A DNA stretch of 64,000 bases from the NCBI GenBank assembly GCA_045802605.1, contig JBJMQS010000037.1, positions 62,001 through 126,000 on the forward strand. The letters are read 5' to 3'. The notes under the pieces were generated by a model that saw only the letters and a list, made by a program, of their open reading frames with translations, searched no databases and had not been told where the DNA came from. Positions 16,836 to 25,254 of the stretch are shown here, in pieces (the first letter of the stretch is position 1; the number at the start of each line of letters is the position of its first letter). The translations under genes and the position numbers were made by a program. Origin of the DNA: JBJMQS01 sp045802605 (lineage in GTDB: Bacteria; Planctomycetota; Planctomycetia; Gemmatales; Gemmataceae).

Positions 16836-17908
16836 GCGCTCTCCCGCAAGTCAGCGCTTCGAACTTCGAGTTTTGGTTTCGGCGTGGCGGACTTGAGATT
16901 GCGGGGGCCGGTCTGAACGGGAACGCCGATGAGATCGGTGACGTCCAGCAAACCGACCGGATGGTTGCCCCCATCGACGACGGGCAGCTCGCTGATCTTG
17001 TAAGCCCGCATCAGGTCCAGGGCTGCGCCGACTCGGCTACCCACGAGTACCGTGAGCGGATCGCAAGTCATCACATCACGCACGGGCCGGTCAAGGGCCG
17101 TGTCGTGCTTGCGCTCGAACAGTTTGGCCAAGTCGCTATCGGTAAATAAACCGCACACGCGCTCATGCTCATCGACGAGCACTACCGCTCCGGTACGGCG
17201 GCCCGGATGCCGGCTTTGTACGAAGACTTCACGCACGGTGAGATCGGCCGATGCCACCCGCAAGTCGTGGCCCGTGCGCATCATCGTCTCGACGAGCGCG
17301 AGCTTGAGGCCGAGGCTGCCGGCGGGATGATATTTTGCGAACTGCTCGGCGGAGAACTGACGGCCACCCGCCAGGGCGCAGGCGAGCGCATCGCCCAGCG
17401 CGATCATAACCGTGGTCGAGGTGCTCGGTGCGAGGGCGAGCGGGCCGCTTTCTTCGATGGGCCCGTAGATAATGGCGGCGTCGGCGGCGCGGGCGAGCGT
17501 GCTCTGGGCGTCGGCAGTCATGGCGACAATGTTGGCCGCGAGATCGGCGAGCGGACCGAGCAAGCGGACCAACTCTTCGCTTTCGCCCGAATGCGAAAGA
17601 GCGAGCACCACGTCATCGTGGTGGACCATGCCCAGGTCGCCATGGAGCGCTTTGGTGGCGTCGAGTAAGTAAGCGCGGGTGCCGGTAGAGTTGAAGGTGC
17701 CGGCGATCTTGGTGGCGACATCGGCCGATTTGCCGATGCCGGTGAGCCCCACCCGGCCGGTGCAGTTGTTCAAAAGTTCCACGGCTTGGGTGAAGCCATC
17801 ATCGAGCCGATCCGCGACCAATTGCAACGCGGCCGACTCGGCCCGCAGCACCCGCCGGGCCGCGTCGAGCGGCGTGGCGTCCAGGCGGATTGTCGGCGAT
17901 GGGTGCAT
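16832..17908 (-). CDS. kdsD: Arabinose-5-phosphate isomerase (KdsD/KpsF/GutQ family)
   Basis: Converts ribulose-5-phosphate to arabinose-5-phosphate, the first step toward KDO. The 358 residues contain an N-terminal SIS domain (GRVGLTGIGKSADVATKIAG, ALSHSGESEELVRL, then the family motif AKYHPAGSLGLKL) and two CBS domains (from about 205: EVFVQSRHPGRRTGAVVLVD, then VRDVMTCDPLTVLVGSRVGA). I chose ATG 17908, preceded by GGGAGG; upstream codons are not conserved-looking. First gene of a kdsD-kdsC-OstA-like run. Confidence 0.93.
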   Translation of the reverse strand: MHPSPTIRLDATPLDAARRVLRAESAALQLVADRLDDGFTQAVELLNNCTGRVGLTGIGKSADVATKIAGTFNSTGTRAYLLDATKALHGDLGMVHHDDVVLALSHSGESEELVRLLGPLADLAANIVAMTADAQSTLARAADAAIIYGPIEESGPLALAPSTSTTVMIALGDALACALAGGRQFSAEQFAKYHPAGSLGLKLALVETMMRTGHDLRVASADLTVREVFVQSRHPGRRTGAVVLVDEHERVCGLFTDSDLAKLFERKHDTALDRPVRDVMTCDPLTVLVGSRVGAALDLMRAYKISELPVVDGGNHPVGLLDVTDLIGVPVQTGPRNLKSATPKPKLEVRSADLRESA

Positions 17909-18119
17909 AGCGCCTCCCTGCGCATATCGGCACTCGGCGACCATAACGGGAGTTTGGAAAATTGACAATCGCAGGTGAAGTTGTGAAGGTGGGCGAGGAA
18001 ATCTCGATGTTTGGCCGCAACTCGTGATCGGGTATGGGTCTTATGCTCAGCGATTTTGTGGCGAACTGGACCGCTCGCCCAATAGACTGCCACCAGCGTT
18101 TCCTCGTTCATGGTGAGTC

Positions 18120-19301
18120 ATGGCGACAACCTACAAATCGACGATCGAAGTGCGCTGTTGGAAGCAACACACCTGCATTGGCTGCGGCGGCGCGTTCGCC
18201 TACCTATTTACCCGCAAGGTGACGGGGCAGGCTAACACAGCAGAGGCCGCCACCAAAGCGGCGCAAGCCTCGGCCGTCAATGCGATGAACGCCGAAGTTG
18301 ATATGCACCCATGCCCGTCATGCGGATTGATCCAGCCCGACATGGTCGGTGCGCGCCGGGCTCGCTGCCATCGCTGGGTGTTTTGGTCGATGCTCGTCGT
18401 CGCGAGCGGTTTGCTAATTCTTTATCTCACGGACGTCGTCTCGGTAAATGTTCTGGCCTGGAGCGCGGGTGCGGCATTCGCATTAGCTGCGATTATCCAG
18501 TGGCTTGCGGAACTGCAGAATCTGAATCGCAATCCGGGCGCGAATTACGAGGCGGCCCTGCAAAAGGTGGAACGGCGCGTGTTGCATGTGCGGCAGCCCG
18601 GCACCACCGACACGCCGGCGCCGGAGTTGTGCGAACGGCGATGGTCCTCCACGCATTGGCTCGCACTCATCTCATTGATTGCTGCCGCGCTCATCGCGCC
18701 GAGCGCGGAGTGGCTCCGCATGAGCCATGGCTGGCCGCTCAACTCGGGCTGGTTTCCGCCGGTCGCCGGGCCGGGTGATTCCGCCTACACCTATTTCCCA
18801 GACGGGATCAGCAGCGTGAAAGGCTATTGGTCCGCCAACTCCACCGTCCAAGCGACACGGCCCGACGGCGGGCCGCGTTTCAATGTGACATCGACAACGA
18901 ACAAATCTTCTTGGGGTTCATCGATCAGCTTGAAGTCGAGCGAGAAGGATTCAAACTCGCGGCTCTGGGCGGGTGTGACCCTCCCGAACGATCCCGGCCT
19001 CGAAGGAAAAACGCTAAACCTACAAATGGATTTGAACGTCACTTATCCGAAAATTGCTGGCCAGGGTTTTAATGTCCACGATGCCGCCTACCACCACGCA
19101 ACGTCACTGCGAGTAGCTTCGGCTGGCGCAGGCGCCCGCTACGTCCGCACCTGGTGGATCGGTTTTCTCACAGCGACTGCTTGTTCACTGGGCTTCACCC
19201 GCTATTTGATCCGAATCGCGAAAACCCACCAGCGGCTTGCGCTGCCGACGGAAGTGTTCCCCGTTGAAACTCCACCTTCTCCCGAGAAGCCAGCAACATG
19301 A
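18120..19301 (+). CDS. Zinc-ribbon membrane protein of unknown function (393 aa)
   Basis: The N-terminus carries two Cys pairs, CIGCG (about 19-23) and CPSCG (about 64-68), which could bind zinc. Two adjacent hydrophobic segments follow (WVFWSMLVVASGLLILYLTD and WSAGAAFALAAIIQWL), another near 185 (LALISLIAAALIAP), then an extracytoplasmic beta-rich part with many Ser/Asn/Thr (NVTSTTNKSSWGSSISLKSS) and a last membrane segment near 340 (WWIGFLTATACSLGFTRYLI). No family recognised. It overlaps the next gene by four bases (ATGA), so the two are probably co-translated. Confidence 0.7.
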   Translation: MATTYKSTIEVRCWKQHTCIGCGGAFAYLFTRKVTGQANTAEAATKAAQASAVNAMNAEVDMHPCPSCGLIQPDMVGARRARCHRWVFWSMLVVASGLLILYLTDVVSVNVLAWSAGAAFALAAIIQWLAELQNLNRNPGANYEAALQKVERRVLHVRQPGTTDTPAPELCERRWSSTHWLALISLIAAALIAPSAEWLRMSHGWPLNSGWFPPVAGPGDSAYTYFPDGISSVKGYWSANSTVQATRPDGGPRFNVTSTTNKSSWGSSISLKSSEKDSNSRLWAGVTLPNDPGLEGKTLNLQMDLNVTYPKIAGQGFNVHDAAYHHATSLRVASAGAGARYVRTWWIGFLTATACSLGFTRYLIRIAKTHQRLALPTEVFPVETPPSPEKPAT

Positions 19302-19705
19302 TCAAGGCCATTGCCACTGCTCTGTATGTGATCGTCGGCGTCGCATTTCTGGCGGCGGGCGCGAGTGTGCTCCTAATCGGCACAACTGTCTTGCCCACGG
19401 GTGCGAGGGACACGATTATGCACGTGGCCCACGGCGATGCGAACACGTTGCACGTCTTGCAGGAGTTCGGCTCGCTCTTGGTCTTCGCCGGACTCATGAC
19501 ACTTTGGTTCGCGATGCGGTACTATGGCAGCCGGGCGTTTCATTTTGCGCTCACGGTGTTCTGGGTTTTGTTGGCGTGGGTGCATTGGTACGACATTCAC
19601 GGCGTCATTCACACAGGCCGGGCGCAGCTTCTGATTTCGATACCGGCAGCCGTATTTTTAGTCGTTGGAATTGCGCGGCAAGTTACCGACGGTCGCGGGA
19701 CATGA
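19298..19705 (+). CDS. Small four-helix membrane protein (135 aa), unknown
   Basis: Four hydrophobic segments are visible: ALYVIVGVAFLAAGASVLLI, FGSLLVFAGLMTLWFAMRYY, FALTVFWVLLAWVHWYDI and LISIPAAVFLVVGIA. The third carries His and Trp/Tyr residues (WVHWYDIHGVIHTG). The pattern resembles small integral membrane proteins of unknown role. It is coupled to the preceding zinc-ribbon protein by an ATGA overlap, which suggests the two act together. Confidence 0.7.
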   Translation: MIKAIATALYVIVGVAFLAAGASVLLIGTTVLPTGARDTIMHVAHGDANTLHVLQEFGSLLVFAGLMTLWFAMRYYGSRAFHFALTVFWVLLAWVHWYDIHGVIHTGRAQLLISIPAAVFLVVGIARQVTDGRGT

Positions 19706-19736
19706 GATTTAGGTTGCGCGCAGGGAGAAGAGGCTG

Positions 19737-20258
19737 GTGGAGAAAGATGCTGTTGTGACTGGCGTTCGGGTCAGTGAAGATACGGTTTCACTCGAGTTGA
19801 CGGACGGTCGTCTGATCGCGGCCCCCATCGCGTGGTATCCGCGGTTAGCGAATGCCACGCCGTCGGAACGAAAGAAATGGCGCCTGGTCGTCGCAGGTCG
19901 TGGCGTTCATTGGACAGAAATCGACGAGGATATTAGCGTCGAGAACTTGCTCGCGGGCCGGCCGTCAATGGAAAGTCAAGCATCATTCCGCAAGTGGTTG
20001 GAAGGTCGACCAAACCCAATAAAAGCAAGCGGTCGCAACCGTAAACACAACTCTCTCGTAGCACAAGGTCGCCGCGGCAACCTTGTGCTACGATCGCCGC
20101 AGTCGCCTAGTACACTTCACCCTCAACAAACTTGCCTGCTTTGCCGCCAGCGCCGGAGCCGCCGTAGCGGAAGTGCCAGTTCTCGGCGACGCGGATCTTC
20201 GAGAAGGTCTCGGCCGTTAAGCCATATCGAGCGAACCAGGGGCGAGCGCGCTCTTTGA
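19737..20258 (+). CDS. DUF2442 protein with a run-on C-terminus
   Basis: Residues about 1-85 are a normal DUF2442 domain (VRVSEDTVSLELTDGRLIAA, PLAWYPRL-like PIAWYPRLANATPSE, WRLVVAGRGVHWTEIDEDIS, VENLLAGRPS). The usual family end is near WLEGRP, but no stop follows. The frame continues through a palindrome (20057-20092) and 152 bases into the antisense of the aldolase gene, giving an Arg/Ser-rich tail that looks non-native. GTG 19737 has AGGGAG upstream. DUF2442 genes often pair with DUF4160; no DUF4160 is present here. Function unknown; the stop was probably lost by deletion or repeat insertion. Confidence 0.7.
   Translation: MEKDAVVTGVRVSEDTVSLELTDGRLIAAPIAWYPRLANATPSERKKWRLVVAGRGVHWTEIDEDISVENLLAGRPSMESQASFRKWLEGRPNPIKASGRNRKHNSLVAQGRRGNLVLRSPQSPSTLHPQQTCLLCRQRRSRRSGSASSRRRGSSRRSRPLSHIERTRGERAL
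20057..20092. repeat. 36-bp palindrome between DUF2442 and aldolase genes
   Basis: CGTAGCACAAGGTCGCCG pairs with CGGCAACCTTGTGCTACG with a single mismatch around a CCGCGG centre. It lies 15 bases past the stop of the minus-strand aldolase gene and inside the run-on tail of the DUF2442 frame; it could terminate transcription from both sides. Confidence 0.8.
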
Positions 20259-21210
20259 CGATCGAGTCCACTTGCTTGACTCGATCGACGCACTCGCCGG
20301 TGATAAACTTGTCGCGAGCCGCGTGGCCATCTTGCAGGAAATATTCTTTCCAGAACGCTCGGCCGCCGAGCACGCCGCTCGCGCCGCACTGCATCGCCAA
20401 TTCGACTTGCTTCTTGTACTCGGGGAAATCAACGCCGGCGGAGAGCAGCACCCAGGGCCGGTGGCATGCGTCGTCGAGCGCTTTCAGGTTGTCCCGCAGT
20501 TGCGATTCGGAGTCCGTCTTCACGTGGCCCGGAAACTCCGCCTTGTACACATCGCAGAAGCGCGAGATTTGCCGGGCCGACTCGATCACGGTCTCGGCCT
20601 TGCGGCCTGTAAAGCTGGGGCTGTCTTTCTTCTCGCCATCGAAGGGGAATGCGATCGGCTCCAACAAGAACAAGATATCGTGCTTGCGGCACTCATCGGC
20701 CACTTGTTGGATGAACTCAAATTGGTGCTCGGCGGAATCGATTTCGGTCGGCTCGAATTGCGCGAGCAGTTTGACGGCATCCGCCCCCATGCGTTTGATC
20801 TTGGCGACCGACCAGCCGGGTTCGAATGCGCCCATCGGTGCGCCGTGGCGATTTTTCTCGCCGCCTGATTTCTCGACGCGGACGAGCAAGCCGGTGTTCC
20901 GCGGCACACTGTTTGTGGCGAGTGAGTTCCAGGCACCGTAATAGGCATCGACTAACAACGCGCTGCAGTGCGGCCCCAGTCGGCTGGCGAGGTGAACCTT
21001 GGCCTCAACGATCTCGTCGTAGCTGGGTTCGCGGTCCTCGCCTTTCTTTTTGAGGCTGTCCTTCATCATGGACATCATGGAGCTGTTTTGATCCAGCGCC
21101 ACCATGGTGAGGGTGCCGTTCGGGTTGGCGATCCGCTGCAAGCCGCGGAATTTGCCGGGGGTCAGCCCCAGGCCCATAAGTTTGGTCGCACTGACGTGAT
21201 TTGCAGACAT
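20107..21210 (-). CDS. lacD: LacD-type class I aldolase (tagatose-1,6-bisphosphate aldolase family)
   Basis: Schiff-base aldolase of the DeoC/LacD fold that splits a ketohexose bisphosphate into two triose phosphates. The 367-residue protein has TMVALDQNSSMMSMMK (Asp40), LLVDAYYGAW, the active-site Glu184 in FLLEPIAFPF and the probable Schiff-base Lys223 in DVYKAEFPGH, followed by LLSAGVDFPEYKKQ and GASGVLGGRAFWKEY. ATG 21210 follows GAGGCGAG. It stands alone, with no lac/tagatose genes nearby. A general glycolytic fructose-bisphosphate aldolase role is possible but not shown by sequence. Confidence 0.85.
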   Translation of the reverse strand: MSANHVSATKLMGLGLTPGKFRGLQRIANPNGTLTMVALDQNSSMMSMMKDSLKKKGEDREPSYDEIVEAKVHLASRLGPHCSALLVDAYYGAWNSLATNSVPRNTGLLVRVEKSGGEKNRHGAPMGAFEPGWSVAKIKRMGADAVKLLAQFEPTEIDSAEHQFEFIQQVADECRKHDILFLLEPIAFPFDGEKKDSPSFTGRKAETVIESARQISRFCDVYKAEFPGHVKTDSESQLRDNLKALDDACHRPWVLLSAGVDFPEYKKQVELAMQCGASGVLGGRAFWKEYFLQDGHAARDKFITGECVDRVKQVDSIVKERARPWFARYGLTAETFSKIRVAENWHFRYGGSGAGGKAGKFVEGEVY

Positions 21211-21265
21211 GGCTCGCCTCTTGGTCGTGAAATACCCGCGGGGCCGGTATTTTAGAAAACGGACG

Positions 21266-21322
21266 ACAGAGAATACAGAGAGCCTAGAGAATTGCGTTTT
21301 CTCGGGGCTCTCTGTGTTCTCT
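21266..21322. repeat. Degenerate inverted repeat of the CACAGAG family, copy 2
   Basis: ACAGAGAATACAGAGAGCC pairs imperfectly with GGCTCTCTGTGTTCTCT across a short T-rich loop. It sits in the intergenic space between the divergent aldolase and TolC genes, unlike the other copies, which lie at gene 3' ends. Confidence 0.7.
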
Positions 21323-21403
21323 TGGTTTAGCTTGCACCCTCACTGCCGGATTTGCCGATAAATCGATAGGCGACTCCGCGCCGTTAAGGAGGACGTTCTA
21401 CAG

Positions 21404-22831
21404 ATGTCGGGCTGCGAGTTTGCCGTGATGTTGATGTTGGGCGTTCCATACGCCGCTCCTGCGCCCGCACCGTCGTCGCCAGGGTTGCAATACACCCTGG
21501 ATGGCCTCTGCTCGATGGCGCTGGAACGTCACCCGAAATTGCAGCAATCCGTTTTGGCAATCGACGCCGCCCGGGGCAAAGCAGTGCAGGCGGGACTCTA
21601 CCCCAATCCCCAATTACAGATCGCCGGCGATGAGATCGGCGACCGTACTGGGCCATGGGGCATCTGGACGGCTCCCTGGTTCACGCAAGAATTCGTTACT
21701 GGCGGCAAACTGAAACTGAGCAAGGCTGCCGCGTGCCGCGAGGTCGATCAGGCGTCGCTCGCGCTGGCGGTTCAACGATTCATGTTGCTGACGGCCGTGC
21801 GGCAGGCGTATGTCGATGTCTTGTCGGTCCAGCGGCGCGTCGAGTTGTTGGAATCGGCCACGCGGGCAGCGGATCGCAGTGGGCCCGCGGGCGACCCGGT
21901 CGCGGCGGCGCAACTGAACCCGTTTGACCTCAATCAAATCGACTTCGAGCGCGACAAGATTCGCGCGGATTTGGAATCCGCACGCCGTGAACTGCCCGCC
22001 GCCTTTCGTCGATTGGCCGCCGCGGTTGGCGTGCCCGACTTGCCCGAAGCGCCGTTGTGGGGCTCTCTCGAAGACCCGTTACCCAGCTACGAGCTCGACC
22101 CGGCGTGCAAGTATGTTTTGTGCGTAAGTCCCGAATTACAAAGCGCACGCATCGGCATCGAAAAAGCGCGGCTCCTTCTTTGCCGAGCCCAGGCTGAGGT
22201 CAAACCCAATCTCACCCTCGGCGCTAATTACGTTCACCAGGGGCAGAACCGCTCCTCTGACCTGGGAGTGAGTTTCCAGATGCCGGTGCCAGTCTGGAAC
22301 AAGAACCAAGGCAACATTCAAACAGCTCAAGCGCAGCTTGGCGATGCGATTCAGGAAGTGTCGCGGGTGGAGGCCGATCTCGTCGATCGCGTCGCGGCGG
22401 CGGTCCGAGATTACGAAAGCGCCAGGCAGCGGGCCAACCAGTACCGAGATCTGGTCCTGCCGCGTGGCCGTGAGATGGTTTCATCGGCGGAGCGAACATT
22501 CCAGGCGGGGAAGTTGGAATATCCCAAGATTTTCGAAGCACGCCGTGCCAGTGAGCAGGCCGCTCAAGATTACGCCAAGTCTTTGGCCGACGCGTGGAAA
22601 GCGGCGGCGACCATCGCCGGCTTGACGATGGAAGAGGCGTGGCCGCCCGCACCGAAAGTGGACTTGCCGCACCCGACTCCGGAGCCCGCTTCGCCGAAGC
22701 CCGCAGCGGTTTTGCCGCCGCCTGAGATTATCAGAACCACGATCGTAACAAAGCCGGCAGAGCCAGAACTGTGGCGACCGGTAGCGCAACGAACGCCGAC
22801 CAGCCCAGCACCTTCACCGGCCAAGCCTTAG
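21404..22831 (+). CDS. TolC-family outer membrane efflux protein
   Basis: 475 residues with the duplicated coiled-coil/beta arrangement of outer membrane efflux proteins: LDGLCSMALERHPKLQQSVL at about 33-52, AGLYPNPQLQIAGDEIGD, VRQAYVDVLSVQRRVELLES, then the second half with NLTLGANYVHQGQNRSSDLG and FQMPVPVWNKNQGNIQTAQA, and long Ala/Glu/Arg helices. Such proteins form trimeric exit ducts for RND, MFS or ABC pumps; the CzcC/NodT-like wording fits but the partner is not adjacent. A Pro-rich tail follows residue 415. ATG 21404 follows AAGGAGGA. The 3' end overlaps the convergent rhomboid gene by 101 bases. Confidence 0.88.
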   Translation: MSGCEFAVMLMLGVPYAAPAPAPSSPGLQYTLDGLCSMALERHPKLQQSVLAIDAARGKAVQAGLYPNPQLQIAGDEIGDRTGPWGIWTAPWFTQEFVTGGKLKLSKAAACREVDQASLALAVQRFMLLTAVRQAYVDVLSVQRRVELLESATRAADRSGPAGDPVAAAQLNPFDLNQIDFERDKIRADLESARRELPAAFRRLAAAVGVPDLPEAPLWGSLEDPLPSYELDPACKYVLCVSPELQSARIGIEKARLLLCRAQAEVKPNLTLGANYVHQGQNRSSDLGVSFQMPVPVWNKNQGNIQTAQAQLGDAIQEVSRVEADLVDRVAAAVRDYESARQRANQYRDLVLPRGREMVSSAERTFQAGKLEYPKIFEARRASEQAAQDYAKSLADAWKAAATIAGLTMEEAWPPAPKVDLPHPTPEPASPKPAAVLPPPEIIRTTIVTKPAEPELWRPVAQRTPTSPAPSPAKP

Positions 22832-23729
22832 CCAAGGTAAGGTAAGCGAACCCCGCACCGATGGCTCCGCCGATCGCGCCGCCGAGATGGCCTTCCCAAC
22901 TCACATTCGGAATCGCGAAACTCATCACCGCCAAGAGTATCGCCACTTGCGAGTAATGTTGGGTCCACCGCATCCGCTCGGCCACTGAGAAGTGGTGGCG
23001 TTGCGTCAGAAACCAAATGAACTGTGCCGCGACGACCCCGCACCATCCGCCGGATGAACCGACCGCGCCCCGATCGCTGAGCAAGACGACGGCAAGTCCG
23101 CTGCCCAACACTGCGGTGAAGTAAATCGCAGCGAATCGCCAGCGCCGCCACATTCGCTCGGCGAGCGAAGCATCCAAATGATGGGCGTAAAGATTCAGCG
23201 CAAGATGCAGTATCCCCCCGTGCACGAGGGCATGAGTCCAGAGCCGCCACCACTCTCCCGCACGCACTGTATCCCGCGAAACGAAAAACCAATTTTGGAC
23301 CGGCGCTCGGCCATCGTTGAGATATTGCGCCATAGACCGATTTAATTGCAACGCTTGATACAAGCCGAAGGCGAAGACCGTGGCCTGGAGGGCAATCAAG
23401 ATGCGTGTAATCAGCGTTTCATCGTTTGGCCGGAGCCACTCTCGACGCCGTGGCGGCGGGGCGGGTCTAGGATTAACCGTAACCCGCGCCTCGCCGGCCA
23501 GCGCTCGCCGGCCTTCCATAGTGATGACGTAGCCTTGGCCTTTGCCGGCTTCCCAATCCGTCAGTTGGACCAGGCCGCCCAAACGCAAACGGTTGAGGCC
23601 TTCATCGACGACGCTGCGGTCGGTGCCGGTGCGAGCGACATACTCGCTGGGCCGCCAGGGTGGCGGGTCTGCCTGGGAAATGGCTTGGAGTATCTCGGTA
23701 AGGCCATCGACCGAGGGTGAATCAGGCAT
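22731..23729 (-). CDS. Rhomboid-family intramembrane serine protease with N-terminal winged-helix-like domain
   Basis: 332 residues. The first 90 (LTEILQAISQADPPPWRPSE, VVDEGLNRLRLGGLVQLTDW) look like a winged-helix domain, then a Pro-rich linker. The membrane part from about 105 has rhomboid landmarks: WRLWTHALVHGGILHLALNL (Asn179), the nucleophile Ser226 in GAVGSSGGWCG and the catalytic His281 in WEGHLGGAIGG, with six hydrophobic segments. The dyad therefore appears intact. Substrates are unknown. Its last 33 codons are antisense to the end of the TolC gene; one of the two C-termini is probably extended over its ancestor. Confidence 0.88.
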   Translation of the reverse strand: MPDSPSVDGLTEILQAISQADPPPWRPSEYVARTGTDRSVVDEGLNRLRLGGLVQLTDWEAGKGQGYVITMEGRRALAGEARVTVNPRPAPPPRRREWLRPNDETLITRILIALQATVFAFGLYQALQLNRSMAQYLNDGRAPVQNWFFVSRDTVRAGEWWRLWTHALVHGGILHLALNLYAHHLDASLAERMWRRWRFAAIYFTAVLGSGLAVVLLSDRGAVGSSGGWCGVVAAQFIWFLTQRHHFSVAERMRWTQHYSQVAILLAVMSFAIPNVSWEGHLGGAIGGAIGAGFAYLTLAKAWPVKVLGWSAFVALPVATVLALPALLRSWF

Positions 23730-23893
23730 CCGATCAATGTCCGGGATAAATTCAGAAAAACCAAGAATGTCGAGAATCCGTTCAGGCAGGAATATCGTAG
23801 TTACTTATTGGGCTAATAACGAGCCGACCGACAGCGCATTTTGAAATTCAAACGGGTATTCCAAGACAGCGACGCCTCTTTGGGGAAACAGTT

Positions 23894-24370
23894 ATGCCCA
23901 CGAGCTATTATCTGAAACTCACTCGGATTCCCGGCGAAGTTAAAGTCAAGCCATATGAGAAGTGGATCGAAATCGAATCGTGGTCCTGGGGTGGATCGAA
24001 TTCCGCGGGGCTCAGTAGCGGTCACGGAGAGGGCAAGGTCGAAATCACTGACCTCCATTACGTGTTCAAGTACGGACCTTCCTCACCCAAGGTCGCCCAA
24101 TTCTGTGCCAGTGGCGAACACATCGACGAAGCGATTTTGGTGGCCGTGCGCAATGGCGAAATTATGCGTGTCACCATGACTGACGTTCGCGTGGCTAGTT
24201 ATCAGTCGGGCGGCACGCCGCAGGGCGACTCAGTACCGAGGGACCAGGTATCTTTGGTATATACTTCAATTGTCTACAAGTATGGCGACCAGGTCGTACG
24301 CCATGATTCGGTCAAGCCTTCGCAGCAAGGCATGATCCAGAGAGCCGTGCAAAAGTCCGGCACACCGTGA
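23894..24370 (+). CDS. hcp: Hcp-like type VI secretion tube/effector protein, orphan
   Basis: The 158-residue protein matches the Hcp1 (DUF796) family: YYLKLTRIPGEVKVKPYEKW, IEIESWSWGGSNSAG, a segment HGEGKVEITDLHYVFKYGPS, ASGEHIDEAILVAVRNGE and VSLVYTSIVYKYGDQVVRH. Hcp forms hexameric rings stacked in the contractile T6SS tube and can carry effectors. No other T6SS gene (tssB/C, clpV, vgrG) is in this window. GGGGAAA lies before the ATG. It is convergent with the esterase gene, stops 12 bases apart. It could be an orphan cargo Hcp or part of a contractile system encoded elsewhere. Confidence 0.88.
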   Translation: MPTSYYLKLTRIPGEVKVKPYEKWIEIESWSWGGSNSAGLSSGHGEGKVEITDLHYVFKYGPSSPKVAQFCASGEHIDEAILVAVRNGEIMRVTMTDVRVASYQSGGTPQGDSVPRDQVSLVYTSIVYKYGDQVVRHDSVKPSQQGMIQRAVQKSGTP

Positions 24371-24381
24371 CGCCGAACGCC

Positions 24382-25254
24382 TTACGAACTCGGAATGCGA
24401 TAATTTTTTAAAAACTCCCAAATCACTTCATTCGCATCCAGGCGATTGCTCCAAACGCCGGCAAGCGAGCGTTTTAGTTGTCCGCGCCCGCCGGGCCAAT
24501 GATGCCCCAATCCTGCGATCGTAATTACTGAGAAATCCACTGGCCCGGGATAACGCGCTGTGCGAATACCACGGTGATCGCTTTCCATAATGGCTGGAGG
24601 AGTGCAGCCAATCGCGCGGGCCCATTGATCGAGCGACTCAGTAATTGGCGGTCGCTCGACCAGATCGTCGCGCCAGGGCATTTTGACTTTGCCGCCGGCG
24701 GGCGGGACCATCGGGTCGATGTCGCCGATGATGAACAACGTCGGCACCGGCCTTGCGGAGTGACTCACTCGGCAGTAACCGGCCACCGGGGAAATCGCCG
24801 CAATGCGGTCGCTCAACTCCGATGCCAGCCGAAAACACATGGACGCCCCGTTGGAAAATCCAGTGGCGTAGATTCGCTGCGGATCGATCGCCGTGCGCGT
24901 GCTGACGTCATCCAGCATGGCGCGAATGAAGGCCAGATCGTCCACAAAGGGCTTGCCCGAGCGAGGTGGGCCGCCATCCTCCCAAGATGGTGGGTTTTGG
25001 ATGAACCGCGGCGGCAGTGCCGGATTGGGCGGCAAAGCTTGCGGATAGACGGTCACGAAATTTTCGCGATCCGAAAAGGCATCGAAACGAGCTTCGTGCT
25101 GAGCCCATTTGACGGTGCCACCAGTGCCATGAAGGAGCATTACAAGCGGGCGAGGCTTCTCAGAGCCAGGTGGAATGTGAATCAGATATTCCCGGCGAAA
25201 CCCCGCGACCTCAAGTGCGAATGTATGGTCGCCAGGCGAGAGTCCATCAGCCAT
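24382..25254 (-). CDS. PHB-depolymerase/LpqC-like alpha/beta hydrolase
   Basis: 290 residues from ATG 25254; a GTG at 25278 would add eight residues and overlap the upstream gene more. The domain is the esterase/polyhydroxybutyrate depolymerase type: PLVMLLHGTGGTVKWAQ oxyanion region, the nucleophile Ser in ATGFSNGASMCF (about 134), Asp in IIGDIDPMVPP and His in AGLGHHWPGGRG. No signal peptide is visible, so a cytoplasmic or lost-signal enzyme. It overlaps the subtilase stop by eight bases, so it is third in an operon with the response regulator and protease. Confidence 0.82.
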   Translation of the reverse strand: MADGLSPGDHTFALEVAGFRREYLIHIPPGSEKPRPLVMLLHGTGGTVKWAQHEARFDAFSDRENFVTVYPQALPPNPALPPRFIQNPPSWEDGGPPRSGKPFVDDLAFIRAMLDDVSTRTAIDPQRIYATGFSNGASMCFRLASELSDRIAAISPVAGYCRVSHSARPVPTLFIIGDIDPMVPPAGGKVKMPWRDDLVERPPITESLDQWARAIGCTPPAIMESDHRGIRTARYPGPVDFSVITIAGLGHHWPGGRGQLKRSLAGVWSNRLDANEVIWEFLKNYRIPSS

